Assembly (NCBI GenBank): GCA_900167215.1
Contig: FUZS01000011.1
Coordinates: 1 to 64,000 of the forward strand
DNA: 64,000 nt
Reading direction: 5' to 3'
Origin: [Eubacterium] yurii
GTDB lineage: Bacteria > Bacillota > Clostridia > Peptostreptococcales > Filifactoraceae
Made by a program: the position numbers and the translations under genes. This document shows positions 1-8,752 of the stretch, piece after piece. Position 1 is the first letter of the stretch, and every line of letters begins with the position of its first letter. The notes below the pieces were generated by a model that was not told where the DNA came from, searched no databases, and saw only the letters and a program-made list of their open reading frames with translations.

Positions 1-286
1 TAACCGCCACATAAGACCTCCCCGGTTAAGAGTGATAACCTTCCTCTCATCTATCTGTCACATTTACACCATAGGGTTCGGGTAGTATTGGACTTCACTT
101 TGTTGAGCAAGCTCGTCCGCCCTATAAATGCCTTGTATGTGATTTCTGTTCGTCAGACCGAGAATTTGCATTAAGCTTACTTCAGATTCCACCTCACGAT
201 GGACACCCTTGCCCTCTGCTAACAGTTCCTACTACCAAGCCTGTAACGGACTTTCACCGTCAAGTTATCACCCATTCCGAGCAAAC
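1..286 (-). mobile_element. Group IIC intron, 5' part of the ribozyme (partial)
   Basis: Read on the minus strand, this non-coding stretch carries the conserved blocks of a bacterial group IIC intron RNA in order: a 5' end beginning GTTTGCTCGGAATGGGTG, then GGTGAAAGTCCG, GGGCAAGGGTGTCC, GGAATCTGAAG, CGGTCTGACGAACAG, AAGTCCAATACT and CCGGGGAGGTCT close to the window edge. From memory these match the Oceanobacillus iheyensis IIC intron over domains I to III. The intron leaves the window before domain IV, so its reverse transcriptase gene and the catalytic domains V and VI should lie to the left. The first intron base is placed at 286 by that alignment. It sits just behind a Rho-independent terminator, the preferred target of class C introns. 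Whether it is intact cannot be judged here. Confidence 0.85.
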
Positions 287-290
287 TTAC

Positions 291-329
291 AAAAAGCTCT
301 TGAGTCTAATTAAACGACCAAGAGCTTTT
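291..329 (-). terminator. Rho-independent terminator behind apbE
   Basis: On the minus strand AAAAGCTCTTG and CAAGAGCTTTTT form an 11-base stem around a 16-base loop, followed by a run of T. It lies about 160 bases after the apbE stop codon, and its mirror image could also work on the plus strand. The group IIC intron begins only five bases beyond the T run, so the hairpin is probably the site recognised at insertion. Confidence 0.8.
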
Positions 330-332
330 ATA

Positions 333-464
333 TTTAATACTATTATCTATTTAACTCATGGATAATATTTATCAATAGCTTTTTTAAATGCTATATGATT
401 TACTACTTTATTATAAATTCACCGAAAATATCTTATCCATTGTTTTATCAGGTATTGTTATAAG
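333..464. repeat. Degenerate copy of the intergenic MITE-like repeat (copy A)
   Basis: The stretch resembles the right two thirds of the element at 8377-8571 in the same orientation. Shared blocks include TCTATTTAA, GGATAAT, ATCAATAG, ATATGATTTA and CTTATCCAT. The left inverted end is missing and the right end has diverged. The copy fills the space between the apbE stop codon and its terminator, so it would be transcribed as part of the apbE 3' untranslated region. Confidence 0.5.
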
Positions 465-488
465 ATGATTTATTTGCTAATGCAAAAC

Positions 489-1619
489 CTACTTTTCTAT
501 AGTAAAGTCAGAGTTTTTCAATTCAAACTTTTCCTTTAGACCTGATGTCATATATATCTTCTTATCTGCTGTGATGAACATGGCTTCAGTATTTTTTGTA
601 TTTTCTATAAGCTTAAGCCCTTCTTCAAGCCCAAGAGCAAAGGTAGTTGTTGACAGAGCGTCAGCATCCATTGAGCTTTTTGTAATTATAGAAGTTGAGA
701 TAAGATTGTTATCTATAGGATATCCGTCTGAAGTGGAAAGTATGTGATGATATCTCTTCCCGTCTTTTTCAAAAAATCTCTCATATACACCTGATGTTAC
801 TACGCTTTCATTTTGAGATTGGTATATTCCAAGATAGTCATTCGGATCGGGCGAAAGAGGATTTCTTATACCTATCTTGAAGTTTTTTCCACCTTTATTA
901 CCATACACGTATACATTGCCCCCAAGATTTATAATAGCTGACTTCACCCCATCTTTTTCAAGAATCTTAACTATATCATCTGCCACATATCCCTTGGCTA
1001 TAGCACCAAGATCTATTTTCATACCCTTATCTTTAAGGAATACTGTCTTGTTATTATCATCTATTTCTACCTTATTATAATCAACTGTAGCAAGTGCCTT
1101 TTGTATCTCTTCCTTGCTTGGCACTTTTTCATTCTCAGTACCTATCCCCCACAAATCTACCAGATTTCCAACAGTAATATCAAATTTTCCCTTAGATATT
1201 TTCCCATATTTCAGTGCTTCCTTGATTACTGTAAATGTGTCATCTGATACCTTCACCTTATCTATACCTGCATTATCGTTTATCTTTGACACTTCACTTG
1301 TAGCAATCTTAGTTGACATCTTATTTTCCAATTCACGCACCCTATCTTCCACTTCCTGATTTATCTTTGCATTATCAAGTCCGGTGTCGTAAATATCAAG
1401 CGTAAGTATGGAATTTAAGAAGAAAAACTGCCCTCCCATACTTTTTATCTTATCTTCAATATCCTTTTCTACCGCCTTGTCATCGGAGCTTGAAGTATTA
1501 GACTGATTATTTTCCTTTTCTCCTTTAGATAACTGTCCTCCATTTGTGGAACAAGCCACAAGGCATAATAAACATAAAAAAACGGACAAAGTCCTGAGCA
1601 AATTCTTTTTATTAAACAT
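489..1619 (-). CDS. apbE: FAD:protein FMN transferase (ApbE family), lipoprotein
   Basis: ApbE cleaves FAD and attaches FMN covalently to a Thr or Ser of target proteins outside the membrane. The 376-residue product starts with a lipoprotein signal (lipobox LVAC, Cys23) and a Ser/Asn/Lys-rich spacer, then the ApbE fold. Visible family motifs are MGGQFFFLN near residue 61, KGKFDITVGNLVDLWG in the middle, KIDLGAIAKGY, INLGGNVYVYG and the C-terminal DADALSTTTFALG, which supplies metal and FAD contacts. A ribosome site AAAGGA lies eight bases before the ATG. The gene is divergent from three genes of which two encode FMN-binding-domain proteins, its probable substrates. Length and motifs look complete, so it should be active. 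Confidence 0.95.
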   Translation of the reverse strand: MFNKKNLLRTLSVFLCLLCLVACSTNGGQLSKGEKENNQSNTSSSDDKAVEKDIEDKIKSMGGQFFFLNSILTLDIYDTGLDNAKINQEVEDRVRELENKMSTKIATSEVSKINDNAGIDKVKVSDDTFTVIKEALKYGKISKGKFDITVGNLVDLWGIGTENEKVPSKEEIQKALATVDYNKVEIDDNNKTVFLKDKGMKIDLGAIAKGYVADDIVKILEKDGVKSAIINLGGNVYVYGNKGGKNFKIGIRNPLSPDPNDYLGIYQSQNESVVTSGVYERFFEKDGKRYHHILSTSDGYPIDNNLISTSIITKSSMDADALSTTTFALGLEEGLKLIENTKNTEAMFITADKKIYMTSGLKEKFELKNSDFTIEK

Positions 1620-1730
1620 CTTTATGTCCTTTCACTTTATAAATTTTTGCTCTTGAAAAATCTCAGACCTTCTCAAATACTTTAAGCTGAGTCCAAAAAT
1701 TAATTTCAAATAACAAATTATACGGAAGAA

Positions 1731-1760
1731 ATTATAACACAAAACAGTATATAAATACAA
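1731..1760 (-). promoter_or_regulatory. Candidate sigma-A promoter of apbE
   Basis: Reading the minus strand, TTGTAT (1755-1760) is followed after 18 bases by a perfect TATAAT (1731-1736). This gives a leader of about 100 bases before the apbE ATG. A second TATAAT-like box is visible at 1818-1823 on the plus strand for the divergent genes, but I see no good -35 partner for it. Confidence 0.5.
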
Positions 1761-1848
1761 GTGTAATTATTGAAGTCTCAATAAAAATTTTTTTAACTTT
1801 CCATAAAAGCATGACATTATAATAAAGAAAGTTTTTATTTTTTATTAG

Positions 1849-2637
1849 TTGAAAATAATAAACAGTTATGTTATAATTATCAGGTCAATTGATAACTATA
1901 ATTTAAATCAGGAGGTGAAACTTATAGAGTTTTTAATTTCTATCATTTTAGTATTAATTTTATCTTTGCAGTTTACGAAATTTATTTCTAAAAATGCAAA
2001 GATACTGTATTTTATGGCGTATATCATAGGATTTCTCATAATAGTATACAGACTTTTCTTTATTCAGACTGTCAAGTTACCTGTAGTTATTTCTCAAATT
2101 GAAAGGGTTATAGCCATGGGTGCCTTTACAGGAGCAATGTTTGCAATAGTCATGTATACAGGTGCACTTGATAATAAAAAATCTTACACCAAGAAACTTA
2201 TGTCTATAAGAGCGGAGCTGTCAATAATTGCCAGTATACTCTTCTTATCGCATACTATCCCATACTGCGTCACTTTTTTCAAAAATATATCCAAAATGGA
2301 TATGAGTCAATTATCAACAATAGTATATTTATTTTTATCTCTTACTGCGATAATTTGCCTTGTAATAATCATTCCTCTTTGGATAACTTCATACAAGAAT
2401 ATTAGAAAAAAGATGAATGCAAAAAATTGGAAAAAACTGCAAAAATTTGCATATTGTGTTTACCTTTTAATATATGCACATATCAGCTTTTTATTCTTAG
2501 GTATGGGGAGAAAACAGTATGACAAATTTGCGATATACACTATATTTTTTGGGCTTTATTTCATTCTGAAAATAAGAAAAAATATAGCCCAAAAAGAAAA
2601 ACGCAATAACTCTAATTCAATTAATTCAGGAAGGTAA
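1849..2637 (+). CDS. Ferric-reductase-like heme membrane protein
   Basis: This is a membrane protein with about six hydrophobic helices, resembling the ferric reductase / MsrQ (YedZ) transmembrane family that passes electrons across the membrane through heme b. The only two histidines in the sequence, in SHTIPY (residue 135) and YAHISF (residue 211), sit in helices and could ligate one heme. The NWKKLQKFAY...H pattern before the second is typical of the family. The start is uncertain: the longest frame begins at TTG 1849 without a ribosome site, whereas a strong AGGAGG at 1910-1915 points to translation from about 1924, where the codon is ATA. It is followed after four bases by the FMN lipoprotein gene, so the two form an operon. 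Electron donor and acceptor are inferred from context only. Confidence 0.65.
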   Translation: MKIINSYVIIIRSIDNYNLNQEVKLIEFLISIILVLILSLQFTKFISKNAKILYFMAYIIGFLIIVYRLFFIQTVKLPVVISQIERVIAMGAFTGAMFAIVMYTGALDNKKSYTKKLMSIRAELSIIASILFLSHTIPYCVTFFKNISKMDMSQLSTIVYLFLSLTAIICLVIIIPLWITSYKNIRKKMNAKNWKKLQKFAYCVYLLIYAHISFLFLGMGRKQYDKFAIYTIFFGLYFILKIRKNIAQKEKRNNSNSINSGR

Positions 2638-2641
2638 TTTA

Positions 2642-3457
2642 ATGAAAAGAATTTCAAAAATAATCTTGACAGCATTTATATCTACAGCTTTTTTAGTAGC
2701 TTGCTCAGGAGCAAATGATACAAATCAAACATCAAATTCAACTCAACAAAATCAAAGTGCAAGCTCTGCAAGTGAGTCAGATAAAAAGTCTGAAAATACA
2801 CAAACTGCACAAAGTGAATCAAACACTGAAAAAGATACAAAGACAGCAGAAGAAAAGTCTGATAAAGATGTCAAAAAAGATGAAGCGTCAAATAGTGACG
2901 ACAAGTCAAAAACAGATGACAAACAGGCATCATCTTCACAAACTGCAAACAACGAAAATTCACAAAAACAGGAAGTAAAAAAGGAAGAACCTAAAAAAGA
3001 GGAAGCAAAAAAAGAAGAAGCAAAAAAAGAAGAAGTAAAGACTGAAGCTCCTAAACAAGAAACAAAAAAGGAGGCAGCTAAAACTCAAGAAAAGCCTAAG
3101 GTTGAAACTCCAAAAGCTGAGACAAAAAAAGAAGAGCCTAAAAAACAGGAAGTAAAAAAAGAAGAAGTAAAGGCTGAAGCTCCAAAATCTAAATATAAAG
3201 ACGGCACATATACAGGAAGCGGAAAGGGATATAACGGAGATATCACAGTAAGCGTTACAATAGCAGGAGATAAGATTACAGCTGTTAATGTTGTAAGTGG
3301 CAGTGATGACGAGCCTTACTTCTCAACAGCAAAGGCACTTACTTCTACTATAGTGTCAAACCAAAGTGCTGATGTAGCTACAGTAGCAGGTGCAACATTT
3401 AGTAGCAACGGTATAATAGCTGCCGCAAAAAATGCTATTAATCAAGCAAGAAATTAG
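2642..3457 (+). CDS. FMN-binding-domain lipoprotein with long Lys/Glu linker
   Basis: The 271-residue product has a lipoprotein signal ending LVAC (Cys21), then about 160 residues of low-complexity Ser/Asn/Gln and then Lys/Glu/Pro repeats (EEPKK, KKEEAKKEE), and a C-terminal FMN-binding domain of about 85 residues. That domain begins YKDGTYTGSGKGYNGD and ends with the flavinylation motif VAGATFSS. ApbE attaches FMN in motifs of this kind; the residue two after GAT is Ser here, an acceptable acceptor. The linker could span the cell wall, letting the flavin domain move between membrane and surface. The ribosome site AGGAAGG overlaps the end of the upstream ferric-reductase-like gene. Function as an electron carrier is inferred. 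Confidence 0.85.
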   Translation: MKRISKIILTAFISTAFLVACSGANDTNQTSNSTQQNQSASSASESDKKSENTQTAQSESNTEKDTKTAEEKSDKDVKKDEASNSDDKSKTDDKQASSSQTANNENSQKQEVKKEEPKKEEAKKEEAKKEEVKTEAPKQETKKEAAKTQEKPKVETPKAETKKEEPKKQEVKKEEVKAEAPKSKYKDGTYTGSGKGYNGDITVSVTIAGDKITAVNVVSGSDDEPYFSTAKALTSTIVSNQSADVATVAGATFSSNGIIAAAKNAINQARN

Positions 3458-3619
3458 GATGAATTTTTAATATGTATTATTGTATCAGTATCAGTATTTG
3501 CAATGCTTGTTTTTAAACTATAAAATAACATTTTAAACTATGCTCAAATTAATGAATACTGATTTTTTTTAACGGACTATTTTATATTTTATCTATTATT
3601 TAAAAAGGAAGTTGGGTCA

Positions 3620-6600
3620 ATGAAAAGACAAAGTAAAAAAAGACTCTCGCTAATGCTAACAGCAATGATGCTACTAAGCAATATATCATACGCAAGCAAA
3701 GACATAAACGGGCACTGGGCAAGTGAGACAATGGCAAGATGGCAAAGCCAAGGACTGATAAAAGGTGATGAAAAAGGAAATCTAAATCCGGATAAAAGCA
3801 TTACAAGAGCAGAATTCATCACCATAGTAAACAAAGCCATGGAATACAGCAAAACAGGCGACAAAATAAAAAACTACAAAGACCTAAAACAAAATGACTG
3901 GTACTACAGCCAAATAATGACAGCACTTGAACAAGGCTATATAAACGGCACAAGTGCTGACACAATGTCACCGAACAAAGACATAACAAGACAAGAAGTC
4001 ATGGTCATAATAAACAACATAGCAGGCTTAAAGCAAAGCAAATTTGACCTAAGCGCAGTAAAAGACCAAGACAAAATAGCTTCATGGGCAAAAAATGCTG
4101 CCACAAACATGATAGCAAACGGATATATAACAGGATATCAAGGCAAGATAAATCCAAGTAAAGCAATGAAAAGAGCAGAAGCAATAACTCTGCTTGACGC
4201 ATACAAACAAAACAACAGGACAATAAGTTTCCAAGGACAATACAGCTTAGGAAAAGCAAACAAAGTAACACTGCTCACAGGAAACATACAAATAAACGAC
4301 AGTCAAATAAAAGAGCTAATAATAAACAAAGACACACAAGGAAAGATAGAACTAACAAACACAAAGATAGAAAAAATAACAAACAACAGCAAAGAAGCAA
4401 AAATATATCTTGAAGGAAAAGAAATACAAATACAAGACGGAAAGATAGTAGAACAACAAACAACACAAGACAAACAATACAAAGACGGAACATACACAGG
4501 AAAAGCAAAAGGGTATAAGAGCGACGTAGAAGTAGAAGTAGAAATAAAAGACGGAAAGATAGTAAAAATAGATGTCAAACAACAAGAAGACCCGCTATAC
4601 TGGAATGTAGCAAAAACAGTAATAGACAGGATACTCGAAAAACAAAAAGCGCAGGTAGACGCAAGTACAGGGGCAACAATAACAAGTAAAGCCATAATGT
4701 ACGCAGTAGAAGAAGCCTTGGAAAAAGCTCTAATCAAAAAACAAGAAATACAAGGCAACAAAGAGCTAAAAGACGGCAAATATATAGGACAAGCCACAGG
4801 ATACAGAGGCATAATGAGAGTGGAAGTAGAGATAAAAGACGGAAAGATAACAAATATAACACTACTATCACACTCAGATGACGCAGGCTATATAGATTCA
4901 GCCAAAAACATACTAAAAGACATACAAAGAAAACAAACAGCAGATGTAACAGCAATATCAGGGGCAACATACAGCTCAGACGGTATCAAAAATGCTGTAA
5001 AAGACGCACTTGAACAGGCAAAGGGTAAGACGACAAAGCCCGGAGAATCAGAATACGCAAAGAAAAACCAAAAAGCTGCCGGCGGTGGCGGAGGTGGAGG
5101 TGGCGGAAGCTCAGTACCTCCAACACAAAATATGACTTTTACAAACCTTAATGATGGCGTTTATGAGGGTGAGGCAAAAGGCTTCAATTCTTCTAAAAAT
5201 ATAAAGGTCAAAGTTACTGTTCGAGGCGGAGTAATCACTGATATAAGCCTTATTGACCATGGTGAAACAGCAGGATACTTTGGTGAGGAAAAAGCAAGAA
5301 TACTTGCACAAAGGATAATTGATAAAAAATCAAGTGATGTAGACATAATATCAGGAGCCACTTTCTCATCAAAAGGTTTTATCAATGCAGTGGTAAATGC
5401 TGTAAAACAAGTAGCTTCTTCTCTAAATGTAAGCGCTAAAGACGACGGCAATTGGACGACTTTTGACGCTAACGGAAAATCATATATTGACGGAGCTCTA
5501 AACGGAAGCGGAAATAATCCAAAAATTCTACTTTCAAATGCCAAGATAGACAATGACCTCGTAATAAGAAATACTATGGTAGAGGGCGAAGTTACACTGA
5601 ACAATGTCAAAGTAGACGGAACTTTGTTAATTCAAGGTGGCGGAGATAACAGTGTCAAGCTTATCAACTCAAAAATCAACAACATTGTAGTTGACAAGCA
5701 AAGAGGAGACAGAGTAAATGTAGAAATAGACGCTGATACAGTAGTTAGAGGAAAAGTCAGCGTAAAGACACCTGCACAGATAAAGACAGCAGGAGATACT
5801 AAGATAGCTACTCTTGAGCTGTCACCTGCACTTTTTAGTCAATCTTCTGATGAAAAATACAAGACAAAAATAGATGCAAAGGTGCAGACTTTGGATATAC
5901 AATCTCTAAATGCAAATATCGTGATAGAAGCTACTTCAAAGATAGATAAGCTAAAACTTCCGTCTGCATTTGGACAGTATGAAAAAAATAAACCTGAATA
6001 TACAAATAATAACTTCAAAATTGAAATTAAGGATGCAAATTCAATAACATCATCAGAAAATACAAATACAACATCAAGGATTTTATATGGCGACTACAAT
6101 GTGGATCAGGTGAACTATCCTCAAGTTGCACCATTTATACATCCACCTTTCTACAATATGAGAGTAAGAGTAGTAGTAGATTCTGACAATAAAATAATAG
6201 AAGTTGCAAACAATAATACAGGAATTGAAGGAGTAGGAACAGGACCTGCGTGGAGCAGACATCAAAAATACTGGAATAGAATGATAGCAGGTAATCTCTT
6301 CGCCAAATTTGTAGGCAAAAATCTTGATCAAGTAAAAAATATGGATATGAGAACTGGCGGAGTGGATACAGTCGCAGGAGCCACTGCCAACAGCATAGCT
6401 GTAAAAGAGGCTGTAATCAACGCATTTGAAGGAAGAGCCGGAAGAGGATTCCTAAACGATACACAAACACTAAAAGCACAACAAATAGAAAATCCACTTG
6501 GAACAACAGCTATATCATTTACAAATACACTGCCTGCAGACTTCGATATAAGACTTCACAGTGTATCTCACGGTATATATAATGCTAAGACAAAAATTCA

Positions 6601-8200
6601 AGGTGCAAACTTAAGCCAAGACGGTACAACTTTAAATATACCTTCTAATTTGAAAGCAGGACACTATTATGTAAATATAGTTGACGCTAATAAAAAACAC
6701 CGTTCACCTGATTTTGAGGGCGGTCTTGCAGAAGACGGACACTATCCTTACTTTATTATTAAGTCAAATGCAAACTTAGGCTATGACAGTGTTGCAAAAA
6801 AACTCACTGTAAGCGACGGAGATCTTGCCAATGTATATGAAAATGTACAACATATAATAATAAAAGACAAGAGTAAGATAGGAACAACAGTTCCTGGCCG
6901 TAACGGAGCTACAGTACCATATACAGGAATGGAAATAGATACTATAGGACATCATGGAACTATTGGTACAGCAGCAACTGAAATATTCGATGAAAACACA
7001 GGAGCTATAAAACCTAATGCCAAGATAGGCAGGGCTAAAACAGCAGTTTTTGAAAATGGAACAACATATGTAATTGAAGTCAAGGTACTTGGTTACGGTA
7101 TCATAAACTTCGAATATACTGCAAATGAAACAAATAAGATACTTGAAGGCGACGCAAATGTCGATCAGGGAAACTATCCTTTGGTAGAACCTTTTATACA
7201 TCCACCATTTTTCAATGCAAGAGTAAAGGTGGAAATTACGCCTGAAGGCAAGATAGTATCGGTAAAAGATAACAAAACAGGAGAGCTTGGACTTGCTCCT
7301 GGAGCTACAAAAGAGTTTTGGACAATCAAAAATAAATCTTACTGGGACGCTCTAATAAATGCAAAATTCTTTGATAAATTTACAGGAAAAACTTTGGATG
7401 AAGTAAAACAAATGAAGGTAAATAAGGGCGAAATAGATGTGGTAACAGGTGCAACTGCCAACAGTAAGGCTGTAAAACAGGCTGTAATCAACGCAATAGA
7501 AAAAAGAGCAGGCAAGAAATTCTTAAATGCCGATCAAACTTTAAAGGTAACATCATCACCTATACTACTTTCAACAGCTACTACAACTACAGATGTAATG
7601 CTTACAAACACTCTTCCAGATGATTTTGAATTGGTTCTAAGCGGTGTGGTAGCCGGTGTTTACAATTCATCGACAGGCACTGTATCAGGAGTTTCTTTGT
7701 ATAATAAAGGCACAAGACTTACAATACCTACTAACTTAAAAGCAGGACATTACTATATCAACATTATAGATGAATCTGAAAAATATCGCTCACCTGATTT
7801 TGAGACAAGAGGCGGTATACACTACCCTCACTTCGTAATCAAAAATGAAGCTACATTGAGCTATGATAATACAGCTAAGAAAATATCAGTAAGCGATGGC
7901 AATTTGGAAAATATCTTTAACAATATCCATGAAATAAATGTAAAAGACAAGTCAAAAATTGGGACAACAGTACCCGGTAGAGACGGTCAGCCGGTAGTAT
8001 ATAGCGGAATAAGTATAGAGCCTGTAGGACATCATGGCAATGTAAATGAAAATGCCAAGACCTTCTTCAATGCTGACGGAAGTATAAATACTGCATATAA
8101 GTCAAGAGGAAAAGAAATCTTCGAAAGCGGAAAGAGATATATAATAGAGCTTGACGTTTGGGGCTTTGGAGAAACACTTAAATTTGAGTTTTCACTTTAA
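3620..8200 (+). CDS. S-layer (SLH) protein with five FMN-binding-type domains
   Basis: This 1526-residue exported protein has a signal peptide (residues 1-25) and three SLH domains (about 26-74, 86-135, 146-196; motifs ITRAEF, ITRQEV, MKRAEA) that anchor it to secondary cell-wall polymer. FMN-binding domains follow with motifs TGATITS (350-356), SGATYSS (447-453) and SGATFSS (578-584). A nine-glycine linker near 487 separates the second and third. After a beta-rich segment (about 600-800) come two long tandem repeats of about 350 residues, each with FIHPPF, an FMN-type motif (AGATANS near 920, TGATANS near 1277) and a shared segment with KAGHYY and KIGTTVPGR. The first three motifs have Thr or Ser at the acceptor position; the last two have Asn there. 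Codon use changes sharply near 5080. Likely a surface electron-transfer protein flavinylated by the nearby ApbE. Confidence 0.9.
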   Translation: MKRQSKKRLSLMLTAMMLLSNISYASKDINGHWASETMARWQSQGLIKGDEKGNLNPDKSITRAEFITIVNKAMEYSKTGDKIKNYKDLKQNDWYYSQIMTALEQGYINGTSADTMSPNKDITRQEVMVIINNIAGLKQSKFDLSAVKDQDKIASWAKNAATNMIANGYITGYQGKINPSKAMKRAEAITLLDAYKQNNRTISFQGQYSLGKANKVTLLTGNIQINDSQIKELIINKDTQGKIELTNTKIEKITNNSKEAKIYLEGKEIQIQDGKIVEQQTTQDKQYKDGTYTGKAKGYKSDVEVEVEIKDGKIVKIDVKQQEDPLYWNVAKTVIDRILEKQKAQVDASTGATITSKAIMYAVEEALEKALIKKQEIQGNKELKDGKYIGQATGYRGIMRVEVEIKDGKITNITLLSHSDDAGYIDSAKNILKDIQRKQTADVTAISGATYSSDGIKNAVKDALEQAKGKTTKPGESEYAKKNQKAAGGGGGGGGGSSVPPTQNMTFTNLNDGVYEGEAKGFNSSKNIKVKVTVRGGVITDISLIDHGETAGYFGEEKARILAQRIIDKKSSDVDIISGATFSSKGFINAVVNAVKQVASSLNVSAKDDGNWTTFDANGKSYIDGALNGSGNNPKILLSNAKIDNDLVIRNTMVEGEVTLNNVKVDGTLLIQGGGDNSVKLINSKINNIVVDKQRGDRVNVEIDADTVVRGKVSVKTPAQIKTAGDTKIATLELSPALFSQSSDEKYKTKIDAKVQTLDIQSLNANIVIEATSKIDKLKLPSAFGQYEKNKPEYTNNNFKIEIKDANSITSSENTNTTSRILYGDYNVDQVNYPQVAPFIHPPFYNMRVRVVVDSDNKIIEVANNNTGIEGVGTGPAWSRHQKYWNRMIAGNLFAKFVGKNLDQVKNMDMRTGGVDTVAGATANSIAVKEAVINAFEGRAGRGFLNDTQTLKAQQIENPLGTTAISFTNTLPADFDIRLHSVSHGIYNAKTKIQGANLSQDGTTLNIPSNLKAGHYYVNIVDANKKHRSPDFEGGLAEDGHYPYFIIKSNANLGYDSVAKKLTVSDGDLANVYENVQHIIIKDKSKIGTTVPGRNGATVPYTGMEIDTIGHHGTIGTAATEIFDENTGAIKPNAKIGRAKTAVFENGTTYVIEVKVLGYGIINFEYTANETNKILEGDANVDQGNYPLVEPFIHPPFFNARVKVEITPEGKIVSVKDNKTGELGLAPGATKEFWTIKNKSYWDALINAKFFDKFTGKTLDEVKQMKVNKGEIDVVTGATANSKAVKQAVINAIEKRAGKKFLNADQTLKVTSSPILLSTATTTTDVMLTNTLPDDFELVLSGVVAGVYNSSTGTVSGVSLYNKGTRLTIPTNLKAGHYYINIIDESEKYRSPDFETRGGIHYPHFVIKNEATLSYDNTAKKISVSDGNLENIFNNIHEINVKDKSKIGTTVPGRDGQPVVYSGISIEPVGHHGNVNENAKTFFNADGSINTAYKSRGKEIFESGKRYIIELDVWGFGETLKFEFSL

Positions 8201-8266
8201 GTTTAAAGCTATAACTTTACTAAAGTATATTAACTAATATACTAATTTTATTAATTATACTTTGAC

Positions 8267-8302
8267 AAAAAACCACTGTAGAAATCTACAGTGGTTTTTT
8301 TA
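8267..8302 (+). terminator. Rho-independent terminator of the SLH protein gene
   Basis: AACCACTGTAG and CTACAGTGGTT form a perfect 11-base stem with a four-base loop, flanked by A and T runs. It ends the flavin/S-layer transcription unit about 65 bases after the stop codon. Confidence 0.9.
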
Positions 8303-8376
8303 TCCATTATTTTTTATTGATTTTTTCCTATTTCTTATTTATAATTTATAGGGAAATATTTTTTATTCTTAATATT

Positions 8377-8571
8377 CATACTAAAAATCTAATAAAAAGC
8401 CATATGATTGTATTACAGTAAAATTGTTGATAATTTATAAACTATAATACTTTTATCTATTTAATCTAAGGATAATCTTAATCAATAGTTTTTTTTACAG
8501 TATATGATTTATTACTTCATTATAAATGTACTGAAAACACTTTATCCATCATTTTATTAGATTTTAGTATA
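8377..8571. repeat. MITE-like intergenic repeat, best full copy (copy B)
   Basis: This is an AT-rich element of about 195 bases without coding capacity. Its ends are inverted repeats: ATACTAAAAATCTAATAAA on the left and the complement of ATACTAAAATCTAATAAA on the right. The same sequence occurs in reverse orientation at 13160-13340, including shared inner blocks such as ATTGTTGATAATTTATAAACT. No transposase is present. A target duplication could not be identified by eye. The rest of the gene-free stretch 8303-8752 shows nothing else recognisable. Confidence 0.75.
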
Positions 8572-8752
8572 AGTTGAAATAATATGCAAAATTTTAAAAA
8601 ACTATAGCAGAATTTATTGAGTTATTTAATATTTTTATTAAGATTTAAAGGCTTTTTATTATCATAACCTATAAACCATATACTTATGCTACATATAGTT
8701 TTAATAAGAATTATAGAATAACAGTCTTAGAGACACTGATAAGGAGTGCCTT

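Noticed and set aside
1-290. Rich secondary structure at the left edge taken at first for rRNA or tRNA
   Set aside because: No rRNA signature or tRNA T-loop fits. The ordered conserved blocks fit a group IIC intron.
2752-2978. Frames in both directions across the Lys/Glu linker of the lipoprotein
   Set aside because: Low-complexity shadows of the lipoprotein gene without ribosome sites.
4005-4970. Several long antisense frames opposite the SLH protein gene
   Set aside because: They result from the A-rich, T-poor codon use of the sense gene. They are Leu/Cys/Phe-rich, have no ribosome sites and conflict with clear SLH and FMN domains on the plus strand.
5080-5110. Run of GGC/GGA codons considered as a frameshift or phase-variable tract
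   Set aside because: The codons are mixed (GGC, GGT, GGA), not a homopolymer, and the frame is open on both sides; it reads as a Gly linker.
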